Shown here in pieces: positions 1 to 10,500 of a DNA stretch of 64,000 nt. How positions within the stretch are numbered: position 1 is the stretch's first letter; each line of letters starts with the position of its first letter. The notes beneath the pieces were generated by a model. That model was given only the letters and a program-made list of their open reading frames with translations. It did no database searches and had not been told where the DNA came from. The stretch is from Methylophilus sp. 13 (GTDB lineage Bacteria > Pseudomonadota > Gammaproteobacteria > Burkholderiales > Methylophilaceae). The position numbers and the translations under genes are program-made. The stretch spans positions 62,001 through 126,000 of the forward strand of contig NZ_JADKYR010000002.1 of NCBI RefSeq assembly GCF_015354335.1. The letters run 5' to 3'.

Positions 1-225
1 ATACAAATCTTCAGCCACAGGATCGTCTTTGTTGGCTGACTTTTGTGCAACCAGCAAAATCTTTTTGTCACCCTCTGAAGCGCGCTCCAACGCTTTGACC
101 GATTTAGTCCGGCCAACAAACAATGGAATCACCAGGTGGGGATAGACGACGACATCGCGCAAAGGCAATAAAGGGATTAAAGCGTTTTCCGGTGTCTCGG
201 AGTCAAGCAAAGTGTGTTCTGTCAT
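1..225 (-). CDS. lon: Lon protease, N-terminal fragment (cut by window edge)
   Basis: This is the first 75 codons of ATP-dependent protease Lon (La), read from ATG at 223-225 and running off the left edge. The translation begins MTEHTLLDSETPENALIPLL and continues with PLRDVVVYPHLVIPLFVGR, which is the characteristic start of the Lon substrate-binding N domain. The ATPase and Ser-Lys protease domains lie outside the window. It lies downstream of clpX on the same strand with a 136-base gap, the usual proteobacterial order tig-clpP-clpX-lon. Identification is secure from the N-terminal motif; completeness cannot be judged. Confidence 0.92.
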   Translation of the reverse strand, partial: MTEHTLLDSETPENALIPLLPLRDVVVYPHLVIPLFVGRTKSVKALERASEGDKKILLVAQKSANKDDPVAEDLY

Positions 226-327
226 AGCGTCTTTCAATAAGTGTCAAAGGAACAAGTCCTTTGCATATAGATGGGAACATTCTTTGAGAATTCAAGAGAG
301 CAGGCATCTCATGCTATTAGATGCTAT

Positions 328-355
328 CTTGCAATAGCCGGACGGCTATTGCAAG
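328..355 (-). terminator. Hairpin between clpX and lon
   Basis: Perfect 12-bp inverted repeat (CTTGCAATAGCC with a GGAC loop) just after the clpX stop. No T-run follows on the minus strand, so it is a weak or Rho-assisted terminator, or an mRNA-stabilising hairpin that permits readthrough or separate expression of lon. Confidence 0.5.
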
Positions 356-361
356 CGGGAT

Positions 362-1651
362 TTAATGTGCGTTTTCAACGCGTTTTTGTGCATCCTGATA
401 AATCAGAATTGGTTCGGAGGTGTGTTCAATCACGCCAGCATCTACAATCACTTTAGACAAGTTTTTGAGAGATGGCAGCTCATACATCAGGTCTAGCAAA
501 GCGTGCTCGAGAATCGAACGCAGGCCACGTGCACCGGTTTTACGTTCCAGCGCTTTTTTAGCAATCAGACGCAAGGCAGACTCTTCAAACTCCAGCTCAA
601 CGCCTTCCATTTTGAACAGCTTCATGTATTGCTTGGTCAGCGCGTTTTTGGGTTCTACCAGAATCGTCATCAGTGCAGCCTCATCAAGAGACTCAAGTGT
701 CGCCACGACTGGCAGACGTCCAATGAACTCAGGAATCAAACCAAACTTGATCAGATCTTCCGGCTCCACTTCACGCAAAACTTCGCCAACCGCGCGCACA
801 TCTTCTTTGCTCTTCACTTCGGCACCAAAACCAATACCGCCTTTTTCTGAACGGTGACGAATGACTTTTTCCAGCCCGTCAAAAGCGCCGCCGCAGATAA
901 ACAGAATGTTAGTGGTATCCAACTGCACAAACTCCTGGTTAGGATGCTTGCGTCCACCTTGTGGCGGCACCGAGGCAATCGTGCCTTCGATCAGTTTCAA
1001 CAAGGCCTGTTGCACGCCTTCACCAGACACATCACGGGTGATTGACGGGTTATCAGACTTACGGGAAATCTTGTCGACTTCATCAATATAAACAATGCCG
1101 CGCTGTGCTTTTTCTACATCGTAATCACACTTTTGCAGCAGTTTCTGCATGATGTTTTCAACATCCTCACCCACATAACCGGCTTCGGTCAGTGTGGTCG
1201 CATCCGCCATCACAAAAGGCACATCCAGCAAACGTGCCAAGGTCTGCGCCAGCAATGTTTTGCCAGAGCCGGTTGGTCCAATCAGCAAAATGTTGCTTTT
1301 TTGTACCTCAACATCATCTTTGCCAGACTGGTTGCCGTCAGACAAAGGGTTATACCCCAGACGTTTGTAGTGGTTATACACCGCAACAGACAGATTTTTT
1401 TTCGCCTGTATCTGACCAATCACATACTGATCCAAAATAGAGCAGATTTCTTGTGGCGTCGGCAATTTTTTGTCTGCGGACTTGATTTCGTTAAGGCTCT
1501 GAATTTCTTCACGAATAATGTCATTGCATAAATCAACGCATTCATCACAAATAAACACAGAGGGGCCTGCAATCAGTTTTTTCACTTCATGCTGACTTTT
1601 GCCACAAAACGAGCAATATAACAGCTTCTCGCTGTCAGATTTGTTTGCCAT
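362..1651 (-). CDS. clpX: ATP-dependent Clp protease ATP-binding subunit ClpX
   Basis: 429 residues, full length for ClpX. It is the AAA+ unfoldase that recognises tagged substrates and feeds them into ClpP in the cytoplasm. The N-terminal C4 zinc-binding domain is visible (CSFCGKSQ at about 13-20 and CDECVDLC at about 35-42), followed by Walker A GPTGSGKT, Walker [10 protein letters not shown], the pore-loop GYVGED and the sensor region. The start ATG at 1651 is preceded by AGGGGA. clpP lies 27 bases upstream on the same strand, so the two are probably co-transcribed. Identification is secure. Confidence 0.97.
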   Translation of the reverse strand: MANKSDSEKLLYCSFCGKSQHEVKKLIAGPSVFICDECVDLCNDIIREEIQSLNEIKSADKKLPTPQEICSILDQYVIGQIQAKKNLSVAVYNHYKRLGYNPLSDGNQSGKDDVEVQKSNILLIGPTGSGKTLLAQTLARLLDVPFVMADATTLTEAGYVGEDVENIMQKLLQKCDYDVEKAQRGIVYIDEVDKISRKSDNPSITRDVSGEGVQQALLKLIEGTIASVPPQGGRKHPNQEFVQLDTTNILFICGGAFDGLEKVIRHRSEKGGIGFGAEVKSKEDVRAVGEVLREVEPEDLIKFGLIPEFIGRLPVVATLESLDEAALMTILVEPKNALTKQYMKLFKMEGVELEFEESALRLIAKKALERKTGARGLRSILEHALLDLMYELPSLKNLSKVIVDAGVIEHTSEPILIYQDAQKRVENAH

Positions 1652-1678
1652 GCTATTCCCCTGCTAGTTACGCGCTGA

Positions 1679-2326
1679 TTAAGCAGCGCTACGTGCGGCA
1701 ATCACCTGATCTACCAAACCATAAGCTTTGGCAGCGTCAGCACTCATAAAATTGTCACGATCGGTATCGTTGGCAATGGTTTCAATACTTTGGCCAGTGT
1801 GATGGGCCATGATGCCATTGAGTTTGTCCTTCAGGTACAAAATCTCTTTGGCATGAATCTCGATGTCAGACGCCTGCCCCTGGAAGCCACCAAGCGGCTG
1901 GTGAATCATCACGCGTGAGTTAGGCAGGCAGAAACGCTTGCCTTTCGCACCAGCGGTCAGCAGGAACGCACCCATGCTGGCAGCTTGACCGATACACAGC
2001 GTGCTGACATCGGGCTTGATGAACTGCATGGTGTCATAGATAGACATCCCCGCAGTGACCGAGCCACCGGGAGAGTTAATGTAGAGAGAAATGTCCTTGT
2101 CAGGATTCTCGGCCTCGAGGAACAGCAACTGCGCCACCACCAGATTGGCGGTCATGTCATTGACCGGCCCCACCAGAAAAATGACGCGTTCTTTGAGCAG
2201 CCTGGAATAGATGTCATATGAACGCTCTCCTCGGCCACTCTGCTCAATAACCATAGGGATATATCCCAGGCCTTGTGGCTCCATACGTTGTTGCATCATG
2301 CCTTCGTTCGCGTTCATATAATTCAT
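1679..2326 (-). CDS. clpP: ATP-dependent Clp protease proteolytic subunit ClpP
   Basis: 215 residues, typical ClpP length including a short propeptide. It is the tetradecameric serine protease partner of ClpX/ClpA. The catalytic serine motif GQAASMGAF, the histidine motif MIHQPLGG and the aspartate region [10 protein letters not shown] are all present. The start ATG at 2326 is 3 bases after the tig stop; its Shine-Dalgarno (GGCAGGTG) lies inside the end of tig, which suggests translational coupling. Part of tig-clpP-clpX. Confidence 0.97.
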   Translation of the reverse strand: MNYMNANEGMMQQRMEPQGLGYIPMVIEQSGRGERSYDIYSRLLKERVIFLVGPVNDMTANLVVAQLLFLEAENPDKDISLYINSPGGSVTAGMSIYDTMQFIKPDVSTLCIGQAASMGAFLLTAGAKGKRFCLPNSRVMIHQPLGGFQGQASDIEIHAKEILYLKDKLNGIMAHHTGQSIETIANDTDRDNFMSADAAKAYGLVDQVIAARSAA

Positions 2327-2329
2327 GGT

Positions 2330-3640
2330 TTAAGCACCTGCCATCATCAATTCATCAAATTTAATTTTTTTGTTTGTTACTTTGGCTTTTTCCAACACCC
2401 AGGCAACAACATTTTCTTCGGTCGCCAAGGCCGCTGGCTCATCCAGACGTTTCACATCTGCATAATACCAGTTGACCAGCTCTTCAGGTTTCTCAAAACT
2501 TTGCGCGAAAGTATCTACCATCGCACGTACCTGATCGGCATTGGCCTGCAAGTTGTTGGTGTTGACCAACTCAGTTAAAACCAAACGCAACTTGGCATTG
2601 CGCTGTGCCTGCGTTTCAAACACAGAAGGCTCCATAGGCACTTGTGCCGGATCCACACCGCGCTGACGCAGGTTTTGTGCAGCAACCTGCATCAAACGAT
2701 TAGTCTCGGCCGCAATCACCGCTTTAGGCAATTCAAAGCTGCTCTCATCGACCAAGGCCTGGAAGACAGACTCTTTAACCCGTGCCTTGATACGTTTATC
2801 TACTTCTTGCTCAAGGCTTTGCTTGATTTCAGCTTTCATGGTGTCGATGTTGCCATCTTCCACCCCGAGGCTTTTCGCAAACTCAGCATCCACTTCAGGG
2901 TAGACTGGCTGCGACACAGAAACAAACTTCACCGCATAAGACACAGTTTTACCTGCCAACTGCGCCGGATTGTGATCTTCCGGATAAGTGATCTCAAATG
3001 TTTTTTCGGTACCAGCTTTGCCACCGATCAACGCATCGTCAAATTCTTTCACACGGCCTGGTTCACCGATCACAAGATCAATACCACGGTCGCCAGTACT
3101 TTCAACCTGCTCACCATCAATAGAAGCGGTCAAAGTAATGTTAATGCGGTCACCCTTTTTCGACATGCGCTTGACCGGCTCATAGCTCACGCGCTGCTTC
3201 ACCAACACATCCAATGTTTTTTCCACATCGGCATCGGTCAACTCCAACGCTGGACGCTCAATTTTGACTTTGCTCAGATCGCCCAGTTTCACTTCCGGGA
3301 AAATTTCGAAAGTAGCAATGTATTCAAATTCCTCTGCAGCATCCTTAAACGGAATGTGTTCGATATTCGGGAAGCCTGCCACACGCAGCTGATTCTGCTC
3401 TACCGCTTCACCAAAGCTGGTTTCTACCGCTTTGGAGTACACTTCATCGCGGACCTGATTGCCGTAGTGCTGGTTGACCAAACCCATGGGCGCTTTGCCC
3501 GGACGGAAACCAGCAAACTTGGCGGTACGTGAAATTTGCTGTAAACGTTGTCTGATTTGCCCTTCCAGCGGTGCCAAAGGGACTTTGATTGTCATGCGAC
3601 GTTCCAAGTTGCTGACTGTTTCAACAGATACTGCTGCCAT
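2330..3640 (-). CDS. tig: Trigger factor (ribosome-associated chaperone / prolyl isomerase)
   Basis: Trigger factor binds the ribosomal exit tunnel and assists nascent-chain folding. I place the start at ATG 3640 (MAAVSVETVSNLERRM), which has AGGAAG at good spacing; the frame stays open upstream to 3736 but that extension has no family similarity. This gives 436 residues, the normal length. The ribosome-binding signature GFRPGKAP is at about residues 44-51, followed by the FKBP-like PPIase domain (KGDRINITLTASIDGE) and the helical C-terminal domain. First gene of tig-clpP-clpX. Confidence 0.96.
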   Translation of the reverse strand: MAAVSVETVSNLERRMTIKVPLAPLEGQIRQRLQQISRTAKFAGFRPGKAPMGLVNQHYGNQVRDEVYSKAVETSFGEAVEQNQLRVAGFPNIEHIPFKDAAEEFEYIATFEIFPEVKLGDLSKVKIERPALELTDADVEKTLDVLVKQRVSYEPVKRMSKKGDRINITLTASIDGEQVESTGDRGIDLVIGEPGRVKEFDDALIGGKAGTEKTFEITYPEDHNPAQLAGKTVSYAVKFVSVSQPVYPEVDAEFAKSLGVEDGNIDTMKAEIKQSLEQEVDKRIKARVKESVFQALVDESSFELPKAVIAAETNRLMQVAAQNLRQRGVDPAQVPMEPSVFETQAQRNAKLRLVLTELVNTNNLQANADQVRAMVDTFAQSFEKPEELVNWYYADVKRLDEPAALATEENVVAWVLEKAKVTNKKIKFDELMMAGA

Positions 3641-3975
3641 GCTGAACTTCCTGTAAAAATCGTTATTTAACGATGGGTTATGTAAGTGAGCGCCATTGAA
3701 TGCGCATTTAATAATGTTTTCACACAACCTGACCACACTCTAAAGGCAGAGGCCGGCGATCAAATGATGAAAAAAGAGCGTAAAAATATAACACAAGTCT
3801 GAATTGAAATAAACTTAAAGCCAGTTTAGCGCAACTGCGCACAACACATGGCTAAAGACACTGTACTTTTAAACGACAACCCCATCAAAATGCGAAATAC
3901 TCACTACATGAATCGAAGATGGGGCTAAGCACTTTAATTGCAAGCCGCCTAGCTTAGCAATGTTTACTCGCCATA
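3641..3975. other. Intergenic region tig/ridA
   Basis: 335 bases with no credible coding sequence. It must contain the tig promoter (minus strand). A TATATT hexamer occurs near 3785-3790 on the minus strand but without a convincing -35, so no promoter is called. No structured RNA was recognised. Confidence 0.5.
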
Positions 3976-4350
3976 TTAAGCAAGCGCAACAATCGTCTCA
4001 ATCTCAACCAGCACATCGCGCGGCAATTTGGCCACTTGTACCGTGGAGCGTGCCGGGGTATGCGTGCCGAACACTTCGGCATACACCTGATTCATCGCCA
4101 CAAAATCATCCAGATTCTTGAGAAACACGGTTGTTTTCACAACTTGCTGCAAACTGCCCCCTGCAGCCTCGATAATGGCCTGCAAATTGGATAGTACCTG
4201 ACGCGTCTGGCTCTCAATATCGCCATCATTGAGCGTACCATCAGGGCGCAAGGCGATTTGGCCTGAGGTATAAAGCATATTCCCGACGACAACACCTTGT
4301 GCGTAAGGCCCGATCGCGGCTGGTGCATTCGCTGTTTGTACAATATTCAT
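3976..4350 (-). CDS. ridA: RidA family enamine/imine deaminase
   Basis: 124 residues, normal for the YjgF/YER057c/UK114 (RidA) family, which hydrolyses reactive 2-aminoacrylate and related enamines made by PLP enzymes, releasing ammonia. Family features visible are PAAIGPYAQGVVVGNMLYTSGQI near the N-terminus (first part IGPYAQ) and the late PARSTVQVAKLP segment, which carries the substrate-binding Arg, followed by VEIE. The start ATG at 4350 has AAGGAACG upstream. It is a single gene; the tRNA-Leu lies 159 bases upstream on the same strand. Confidence 0.95.
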   Translation of the reverse strand: MNIVQTANAPAAIGPYAQGVVVGNMLYTSGQIALRPDGTLNDGDIESQTRQVLSNLQAIIEAAGGSLQQVVKTTVFLKNLDDFVAMNQVYAEVFGTHTPARSTVQVAKLPRDVLVEIETIVALA

Positions 4351-4455
4351 TTTTCGTTCCTTTCAGAGCGTCATTCAAAGATGACTCGCTCAAATCACTC
4401 AAGATCATTTGCTTAGGCCGGTCTATCATGACCATTGAACGGCCGCCAAAAACAA

Positions 4456-4482
4456 CAAAGGCCTCCGCAAAGGAAGCCTTTA
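4456..4482 (-). terminator. Rho-independent terminator of tRNA-Leu
   Basis: Stem AAAGGC-CTCC pairing with GGAA-GCCTTT (one mismatch) around a short loop, downstream of the tRNA on the minus strand and followed by a T-rich stretch on that strand. Confidence 0.7.
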
Positions 4483-4509
4483 ATTTGTATCCTCCCCCAT
4501 CGGGTGAGG

Positions 4510-4594
4510 TGGTGCGAAAGGAGAGACTCGAACTCTCACGCCGCGAGGCGCTGGAACCTAAATCCAGTGCGTCTACCAATTTCGCCACTTTCGC
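4510..4594 (-). tRNA. tRNA-Leu (anticodon UAG)
   Basis: The minus strand folds as a class II tRNA. The acceptor stem GCGAAAG pairs with CTTTCGC. The D-loop contains AATTGGTAGACGC, the anticodon stem-loop is CTGGA-TTTAGGT-TCCAG giving anticodon TAG, and there is a long variable arm (GCGCCTCGCGGCGT). The T-arm GAGAG-TTCGAGT-CTCTC is canonical. CCA is encoded at 4510-4512. The anticodon UAG reads CUA and related leucine codons. A sigma-70 promoter and a terminator flank it, so it is a monocistronic tRNA unit. Confidence 0.95.
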
Positions 4595-4623
4595 ATACTG
4601 CCATCGTTCGCTGACAATTCGAT

Positions 4624-4653
4624 AGTATACCCTAATTGCATCAGCTTTCACAA
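4624..4653 (-). promoter_or_regulatory. Sigma-70 promoter of tRNA-Leu
   Basis: On the minus strand TTGTGA (-35) and TATACT (-10) are separated by 18 bases. The predicted start is about 20-25 bases upstream of the mature tRNA 5' end, as expected for a tRNA gene. Confidence 0.65.
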
Positions 4654-4669
4654 ACTTGCCGAGTTCAGA

Positions 4670-4698
4670 TTGACAAGCCAGCCGTTCAACTGCAAGAT
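4670..4698 (+). promoter_or_regulatory. Candidate promoter of the RND operon
   Basis: A perfect -35 TTGACA is followed after exactly 17 bases by CAAGAT, a weak -10. It lies 42 bases before the first ATG (4740) of the plus-strand operon. Position favours it; the poor -10 would fit an activated promoter. Confidence 0.4.
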
Positions 4699-4739
4699 GC
4701 CAGATTAATCATCATAAAAACGTTGTTATAGGACAGGAT

Positions 4740-4976
4740 ATGCATTCAGCCGAAGAAAACATGCTTAGAGCGGAACTTGAGCTCTTGATGCGAGAGCGTG
4801 AAATTTTGCTCAAAATCACCGGGGTGGCTGCCGGACTCATTGCAGAACTCAACACACCGGATTTGCCAATTCGCACGGTGGAAGCTGCTGATTTATTGGC
4901 CACGACCATTAATCAGCTGCCAGAAGACCTGTTACAAGACGCGCTGGACGCTGTTCACGCGACCATCGTCAACTAA
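4740..4976 (+). CDS. Small helical protein of unknown function
   Basis: 78 residues. The ATG has AGGAT six bases upstream and the gene sits 42 bases before the efflux lipoprotein gene, so it is probably translated and the first gene of the operon. The sequence is acidic and mostly predicted helical: an amphipathic start (MHSAEENMLRAELELLMRER), a hydrophobic middle (ILLKITGVAAGLIAEL) and a second helical half ending HATIVN. There is no signal peptide, cysteine or recognised domain. The N-terminal half could form a short coiled coil. I do not recognise the family; a role with the efflux system is only a guess from position. Confidence 0.6.
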   Translation: MHSAEENMLRAELELLMREREILLKITGVAAGLIAELNTPDLPIRTVEAADLLATTINQLPEDLLQDALDAVHATIVN

Positions 4977-5018
4977 GTTCTGGTGAAGTGCATGTCTGAC
5001 ATGCGGGCTTGAGATGTG

Positions 5019-6437
5019 ATGCGTCTGCTAGCTTTTGCTTTTCCATGGTTACTGACTGCTTGCGGCACTGCTTTTCAGCCACACCCGATTCCTCAACAAG
5101 AAAACATTACCACCATCCATGAAGCGGTGCCGGATGAAGATGGCTTCAAGACGTTTGTTCTAAGCAATGCACCCCAGACCGCCTGGCCTATCCAGACCTG
5201 GGATTTGGATAGCCTGACCTTATCTGCGCTTTATTTTCATCCAGCCCTTAAAGTTGCAAAATCCGATTACGCAGTTGCGCTCGCCAGCATCACCAGTGCC
5301 GGACTCCGGCCGCAAGTCGGCTTGAACAGCCAGTTAGCGCATAGCAACCAGGCCAATGGTGACATCAGCCCCTGGGCTTATAGCCTGCAAGTGAGTATCC
5401 CGCTGATTACTGCTAACAAGCGACAAATCAGCATTGAAATCGCGCAATATCAAGCTGACATCGCCAAAATACAGATCGCGGAAACGGCGTGGATGCTCAG
5501 GCAGCAATTGAGCGTAGACTTGATTTTGCTGGCAGAGCAGCAAGCCATGCTGGCAAACTTGAGCAAATTGCAAACAGCACAGGATCAATTGCTGGATGCT
5601 TACCAGAAACGGCTGGATGTGGGAGTCGCAGGGCAATCTGACGTGCTGCCGATTCGTTTGCAGCGTGACCAGTCAGCCTGGCAGTTGCAGCAAACCAGTG
5701 TTCAAATCAAACAGACCGAGCAGAAAATCTTGCATGATGCCGGACTGACCACACAAAACAACCCGCTGTTTAAACTGGCGCCAGTCCAGCTTTCCCAAAT
5801 TCTCAAGGAGCGCTTTGCGCATGCAGCGGTATATGCCGATGCGACCACCATACAACATTATGCGCTGACCAACCGCATGGACATTCAACGCGGCTTAGCA
5901 CAATATGCCAAGGCTGAGTCGCAACTGAAACTGGAGATGGCCAAGCGCTACCCCAACCTCTCGCTCAGCCCCGGCATCATGTATGAATATGGCGATAAAA
6001 TCTGGTCATTGGGATTGAGCACCATGCTGAACCTGCTCAACCGCAATTCGGATTTGTGGGCACAAGCCGAGCAAGTGAGACTGAATGAAGCTGCGCGATT
6101 TTATGCCTTACAGCATCAGGTGATTCAATCTTCAGAGCAGGTGCATGTCAAATACCGCGATAGCGCACGTTTGCTGGTCACATTGACACAAACCTATGAA
6201 CAGCAAATGCAGAGAAAAGCCCAGCTTGCAAAACAGTGGAGACAAGGGCTGATCGACAAAGTGGAATACTTGCAAGCCGAAATTCAATTTTACAATGCGC
6301 AGCAACGGCTCATTTTGCAGCAAGCCAATGTCATGCGGGCATTGCAAGAGATTGAAAACGTAATGCAAACACCCATCGCGCTGTCACAGCGCCCGGTGGT
6401 CACCCTAAAACAACAGCAAAAGGCAACAGCCAAATGA
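5019..6437 (+). CDS. TolC-like outer-membrane efflux lipoprotein (OEP family)
   Basis: 472 residues from ATG 5019 (a GTG one codon earlier is in frame but less likely). The signal peptide ends in lipobox LTAC, so the mature N-terminal Cys is lipidated and the protein is outer-membrane anchored. Two OEP repeats with long coiled-coil helices are apparent (for example DVLPIRLQRDQSAWQLQQ and the Gln-rich C-terminal half), consistent with a trimeric exit duct like CusC/NodT. Its end overlaps the adaptor gene start by 4 bases (ATGA), so the two are translationally coupled. Role: outer channel of the tripartite pump encoded here; substrate unknown. Confidence 0.88.
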   Translation: MRLLAFAFPWLLTACGTAFQPHPIPQQENITTIHEAVPDEDGFKTFVLSNAPQTAWPIQTWDLDSLTLSALYFHPALKVAKSDYAVALASITSAGLRPQVGLNSQLAHSNQANGDISPWAYSLQVSIPLITANKRQISIEIAQYQADIAKIQIAETAWMLRQQLSVDLILLAEQQAMLANLSKLQTAQDQLLDAYQKRLDVGVAGQSDVLPIRLQRDQSAWQLQQTSVQIKQTEQKILHDAGLTTQNNPLFKLAPVQLSQILKERFAHAAVYADATTIQHYALTNRMDIQRGLAQYAKAESQLKLEMAKRYPNLSLSPGIMYEYGDKIWSLGLSTMLNLLNRNSDLWAQAEQVRLNEAARFYALQHQVIQSSEQVHVKYRDSARLLVTLTQTYEQQMQRKAQLAKQWRQGLIDKVEYLQAEIQFYNAQQRLILQQANVMRALQEIENVMQTPIALSQRPVVTLKQQQKATAK

Positions 6438-7498
6438 ATAAAAAAACGCTGTGGATTATTGTGGTTCAGGTTTTACTCATTGTAGTTTTGATATGGTGCG
6501 TTGCCATTGTCGGTCGCGACGAGTATGAATCCGTCCAGAATGACGGAGATGAAACCATTGAAGGCCCGTCAAGAGTAAGCGAGCAAAATGGGTTGCAAGT
6601 GGTCAAATTAAATGCAGCCACGCAAAAAAACAGTGGCATCCAGGTGCAGCCCCTGCAAGCTTACCAATACCATGGCAATATCAAGGTGCTGGGTTCGGTG
6701 ATCTCGATCCAGACACTGGTGGACTACAACAGCCAGTATCAGCTACTCAAGTCACAATTAGCACTGGCTGAAAACATGTTGCCTAACCATCAACTGCAAT
6801 ACCAGCGTTACAAGCAACTGAACGAAGACGACAAAAATATCTCGGACAAGGCACTACAAGAGGCGCAGTCAGTGATGATTAGCGACCAGACGCATATCAA
6901 AACGACACAAGAGCAACTCAGGGCGCTCACAGACACCATCGTGGCACAATGGGGCAAACCGCTAGCCACCCTCATCACCCAGCAACCTTCGCAAGGCCCG
7001 CTCAATGACTTGATCAAGCAAAAAAAAGTACTGGTACAAGTCAGTTTTCCGTTGAATTATGAGGTACCAGCCACCGACTCCGTTGTTTATCTGACCCCGA
7101 TTCAAGATGAAGTCACCCCCATCCGGGCAGAGTTTGTTTCGCAATCGATCCAAACCGATATCAGCAATATCGGAAAAACCTATTTTTACAGTGCGCCCGC
7201 CGATTATTTGCGGGTAGGCATGCGGGTCAATGTGGTTCCGGCCGAGGCCTCGTCAAAATCACTCAAGGGCGTACTGGTGCCTAACCAGGCGATTGCCTGG
7301 CACGGGGGCATCGCCTGGATTTACATCAAGACCCAGCCAGATACCTTTTTGCGCAAACCGGTGGCCTCTGATATTGAACTCGAGCACGGCTGGTTCGACA
7401 CCCATTTAACGCCCGGCACAGAAGTCGTCACCCATGGTGCACAGTTGTTGTTGTCGGAAGAGTTCAAATTTCAGATCAAGAATGAAAATGAAGATTAA
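6434..7498 (+). CDS. RND efflux periplasmic adaptor (membrane fusion protein)
   Basis: 354 residues. An N-terminal hydrophobic anchor or uncleaved signal (LWIIVVQVLLIVVLIWCVAI) is followed by a CzcB/CusB-like body: a barrel-sandwich region (NSGIQVQPLQ, IKVLGSVISI), a short alpha-hairpin (about residues 110-180) and beta-barrel segments ending GAQLLLSEEFKFQIK. The hairpin and total length are short for this family. It overlaps the outer-membrane gene by 4 bases and precedes the RND gene by 36. It should bridge the inner-membrane pump and the outer channel. No His/Met-rich metal-binding N-terminus is visible. Confidence 0.85.
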   Translation: MNKKTLWIIVVQVLLIVVLIWCVAIVGRDEYESVQNDGDETIEGPSRVSEQNGLQVVKLNAATQKNSGIQVQPLQAYQYHGNIKVLGSVISIQTLVDYNSQYQLLKSQLALAENMLPNHQLQYQRYKQLNEDDKNISDKALQEAQSVMISDQTHIKTTQEQLRALTDTIVAQWGKPLATLITQQPSQGPLNDLIKQKKVLVQVSFPLNYEVPATDSVVYLTPIQDEVTPIRAEFVSQSIQTDISNIGKTYFYSAPADYLRVGMRVNVVPAEASSKSLKGVLVPNQAIAWHGGIAWIYIKTQPDTFLRKPVASDIELEHGWFDTHLTPGTEVVTHGAQLLLSEEFKFQIKNENED

Positions 7499-7534
7499 TC
7501 TGCAACTGTTTGAAAAAAATAGAGATTTCAAACC

Positions 7535-10500
7535 ATGATGGCAGCCCTAGTCAGATTTTCCATCCGCTTTTACGGTGTCATCATCGGCCTGGCCCTGCTG
7601 GTAGTACTGTATGGTGTTTATAGCCTGCAGCAGAGCGACCTGAATGTTTTTCCAGAGTTTGCGCCAACACAGGTGGTGATTCAAACCGAATCGCCGGGCT
7701 TGTCCGCCAGCCTGGTAGAAAAAATGGTGACACAACCGATTGAAAACGTGCTCTCCGGATCGATAGGCATCAAAAGCTTACGTTCGCAGTCGATTCCAGG
7801 CTTGTCCATCGTCACCGTCGTTTTCCAGGACAAGTCAGACATATACCGCAATCGGCAAATGGTTGCGGAGCACCTGAATATGCTGGGCAATCTGCTACCT
7901 GCAGGCATTATTCCCAAAATGACCCCGCTGACCTCGTCCGCCAGTACCGTTCTCGGGCTGGGTATTACCTCGGAGAAGCTGTCGCTGATGGCGCTACGGA
8001 CCCTGGTCGATTGGCAACTGACTCCGCATTTGATGAGCATACCTGGCGTGGCTGACGTCAATGTCTATGGCGGACAAGTGCGTCAGTTTCAAATCAAGAT
8101 TGATCCGCGCAAATTGATGCTATACCAGCTGAATGTGCAAGATGTCGTCAATGCGGCCTCCCGCGCAACTGGAGTCAGAGGGGCCGGGTTTATCCAAAAT
8201 GACAATCAGCGCCTCATTCTGAATATGCAAGGGCAAACCACGACACCACAGCAACTCGCACACATTACCCTGCTCCGCAAACTTGGCCGGACCATTCGCA
8301 TCAGCGATGTGGCCGAAGTCGCAGAAGGTGCGGCCCCCTCCATTAGCAGTGCGGCGATCAATGGCAAGGTGGGCGTCTATCTATCGGTGCAAGGGCAATT
8401 GGGGGCCAACGTATACGCCCTCACCAAACAGCTGGAGCAAAAACTGGCAGAGATACAGCCCAGCTTGCAACGCGCGCAAGCAACCTTGCACACCGGCCTG
8501 TTCCGCCCGGCCAACTTTATTGAAACGGCGATTCACAGCCTGCGCTCCGATATCTTGATTGGTTCCATACTAGTCATCGCCGTCTTGTTTGTATTTTTGT
8601 TCAACGTGCGTACGGCAGTCATTTCTGCCACCGCCATTCCCTTGTCACTGCTAACCGCCATTGTGGTGCTCTACCAGTGTGGTGCAGGCCTCAACATCAT
8701 GGTGCTGGGGGGACTGGCGATTGCATTGGGCGAAGTGGTGGATGACGCCATTATTGATACGGAAAATATTTTCCGCCGCCTGCGCGAAAACCGCCAGCTC
8801 GCACAGCCACAACCGCTGTCAACCGTGGTTTTTCAAGCTTCGATGGAGGTGCGCAGTTCGGTGGTCTACGCCACCATGATTGTCGCGCTGGTATTTTTAC
8901 CGTTGCTGACCTTAACAGGGGTGGCAGGCAAATTGTTCGCGCCATTGGGCTACGCTTATATTTCTGCCATCTTAGCCTCATTATTCGTCGCGCTCACCCT
9001 TACCCCCGCACTCTGTTATCTGTTGCTGGCGAAAGCGCCTTTAGATGCGCAAGAATCACCTTTATTACACTGGCTCAAGCACCGTTATGTCGCCCTGCTC
9101 CACCGCATTGAACAGCATTATCAGCTCATTCTGCTGAGCAGCTTTGTGTGTATTGCACTCGGCCTGGCCCTGCTGCCTTTATTCAGGAGCCAATTTATTC
9201 CCTCCCTGCATGAAGGGCACTACGTACTGCACATGACTACTGTGCCGGGGACTTCAGAGCTGCAGTCACTCAAGCTGGGCAATCAGGTTACTAAAACCCT
9301 GCTGGAAATCCCCGGAGTGAAAACGGTCGCCCAATGGGTAGGCCGGGCCCCGAATGCAGCAGATACGTTTGGCACGCACTACAGCGAGTTTGAGGTCGAA
9401 ACTGGCACCTTGCCCGGCGCTGAGCAGGAGCGTATTTTTCATGCCATCCGAGAGGAGCTGGCTGGCGAATCCACGGACGAAGAGGATGACGGTAAAGTGG
9501 AGGTTGGATTTGTCGGCGCCAATTTTGCCATGAATACTTTTTTAACCGAGCGGATTGAAGAAACCATCTCGGGTTACGCCGCTGGCCTGGTGATTAATAT
9601 TTACGGCCAGGACCTGGATGCCCTGGACAGGGATGCACAAAAAGTCGCCAGTGTATTGGCCGGGATACGCGGCATTCGTGATGTTATGGTGCAATCCCCG
9701 CCTGAAACGCCAGAGATTGTGATTCGGCTCAAACAGGAAAAACTGGCATTGTGGGGGTTGCAGCCTATGGACGTCCTGGAGACGGTTAAAGCCTGCTATG
9801 AAGGGGTGCCGGTCAACCAGGTTTACATTGGCAATCGAGCGGTCGGTGTCAGCGTGCTGCTCAATGATGCTGCACGCGACGATATTGCCGATATGCGCAA
9901 CCTGCCCATTTTCAACCCCGAAGGCCAGATGCTCAAGCTGTCTGATGTCGCTTATGTTGCGCAGGAAGGTGGACGGTCAAAAATCCTGCATTCAGGTGCC
10001 AAACGCATCCAAACTGTCACCGCCAATATGGCCGGGCGTGACCAGGCATTATTGCTTAAACAGATACAAAGCGCTTTACATGAAAAGATGACACTCAATC
10101 CCGGCAACTATCTTGAATTTTCGGGTGAGGCTGAAGCTAACGCGCAATCGCGTCAGGACCTAATTGTTCATTCGCTGGTCGCTGGCATCGCCATTTTTCT
10201 CATGCTATACATGGCGTTTGGCCGGCTGCGTAACCTGCTGCTAGCCTTTGCCAATCTGCCTTTTGCCTTGATTGGCGGCGTAGTGGTGACCTTTTTTAGT
10301 GGCGGCTGGATCTCGGTAGGCACATTGGTGGGGTTCGTCACCTTGTTTGGCATCACGTTGCGCAACTCCATCATGATGGTATCGCACTTCCAGCATCTGG
10401 TGGATCATGAAGGCTGTGAATGGAATCTGGAAACCTGCATTCGTGGCGCCTCAGAACGGCTGCCTTCGGTGCTGATGACCGCATTGGTAACGGCGTTAGG

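Noticed and set aside
4241-4651. 136-codon minus-strand frame across ridA start and the tRNA
   Set aside because: It covers the tRNA-Leu and the ridA start in another frame; chance open frame.
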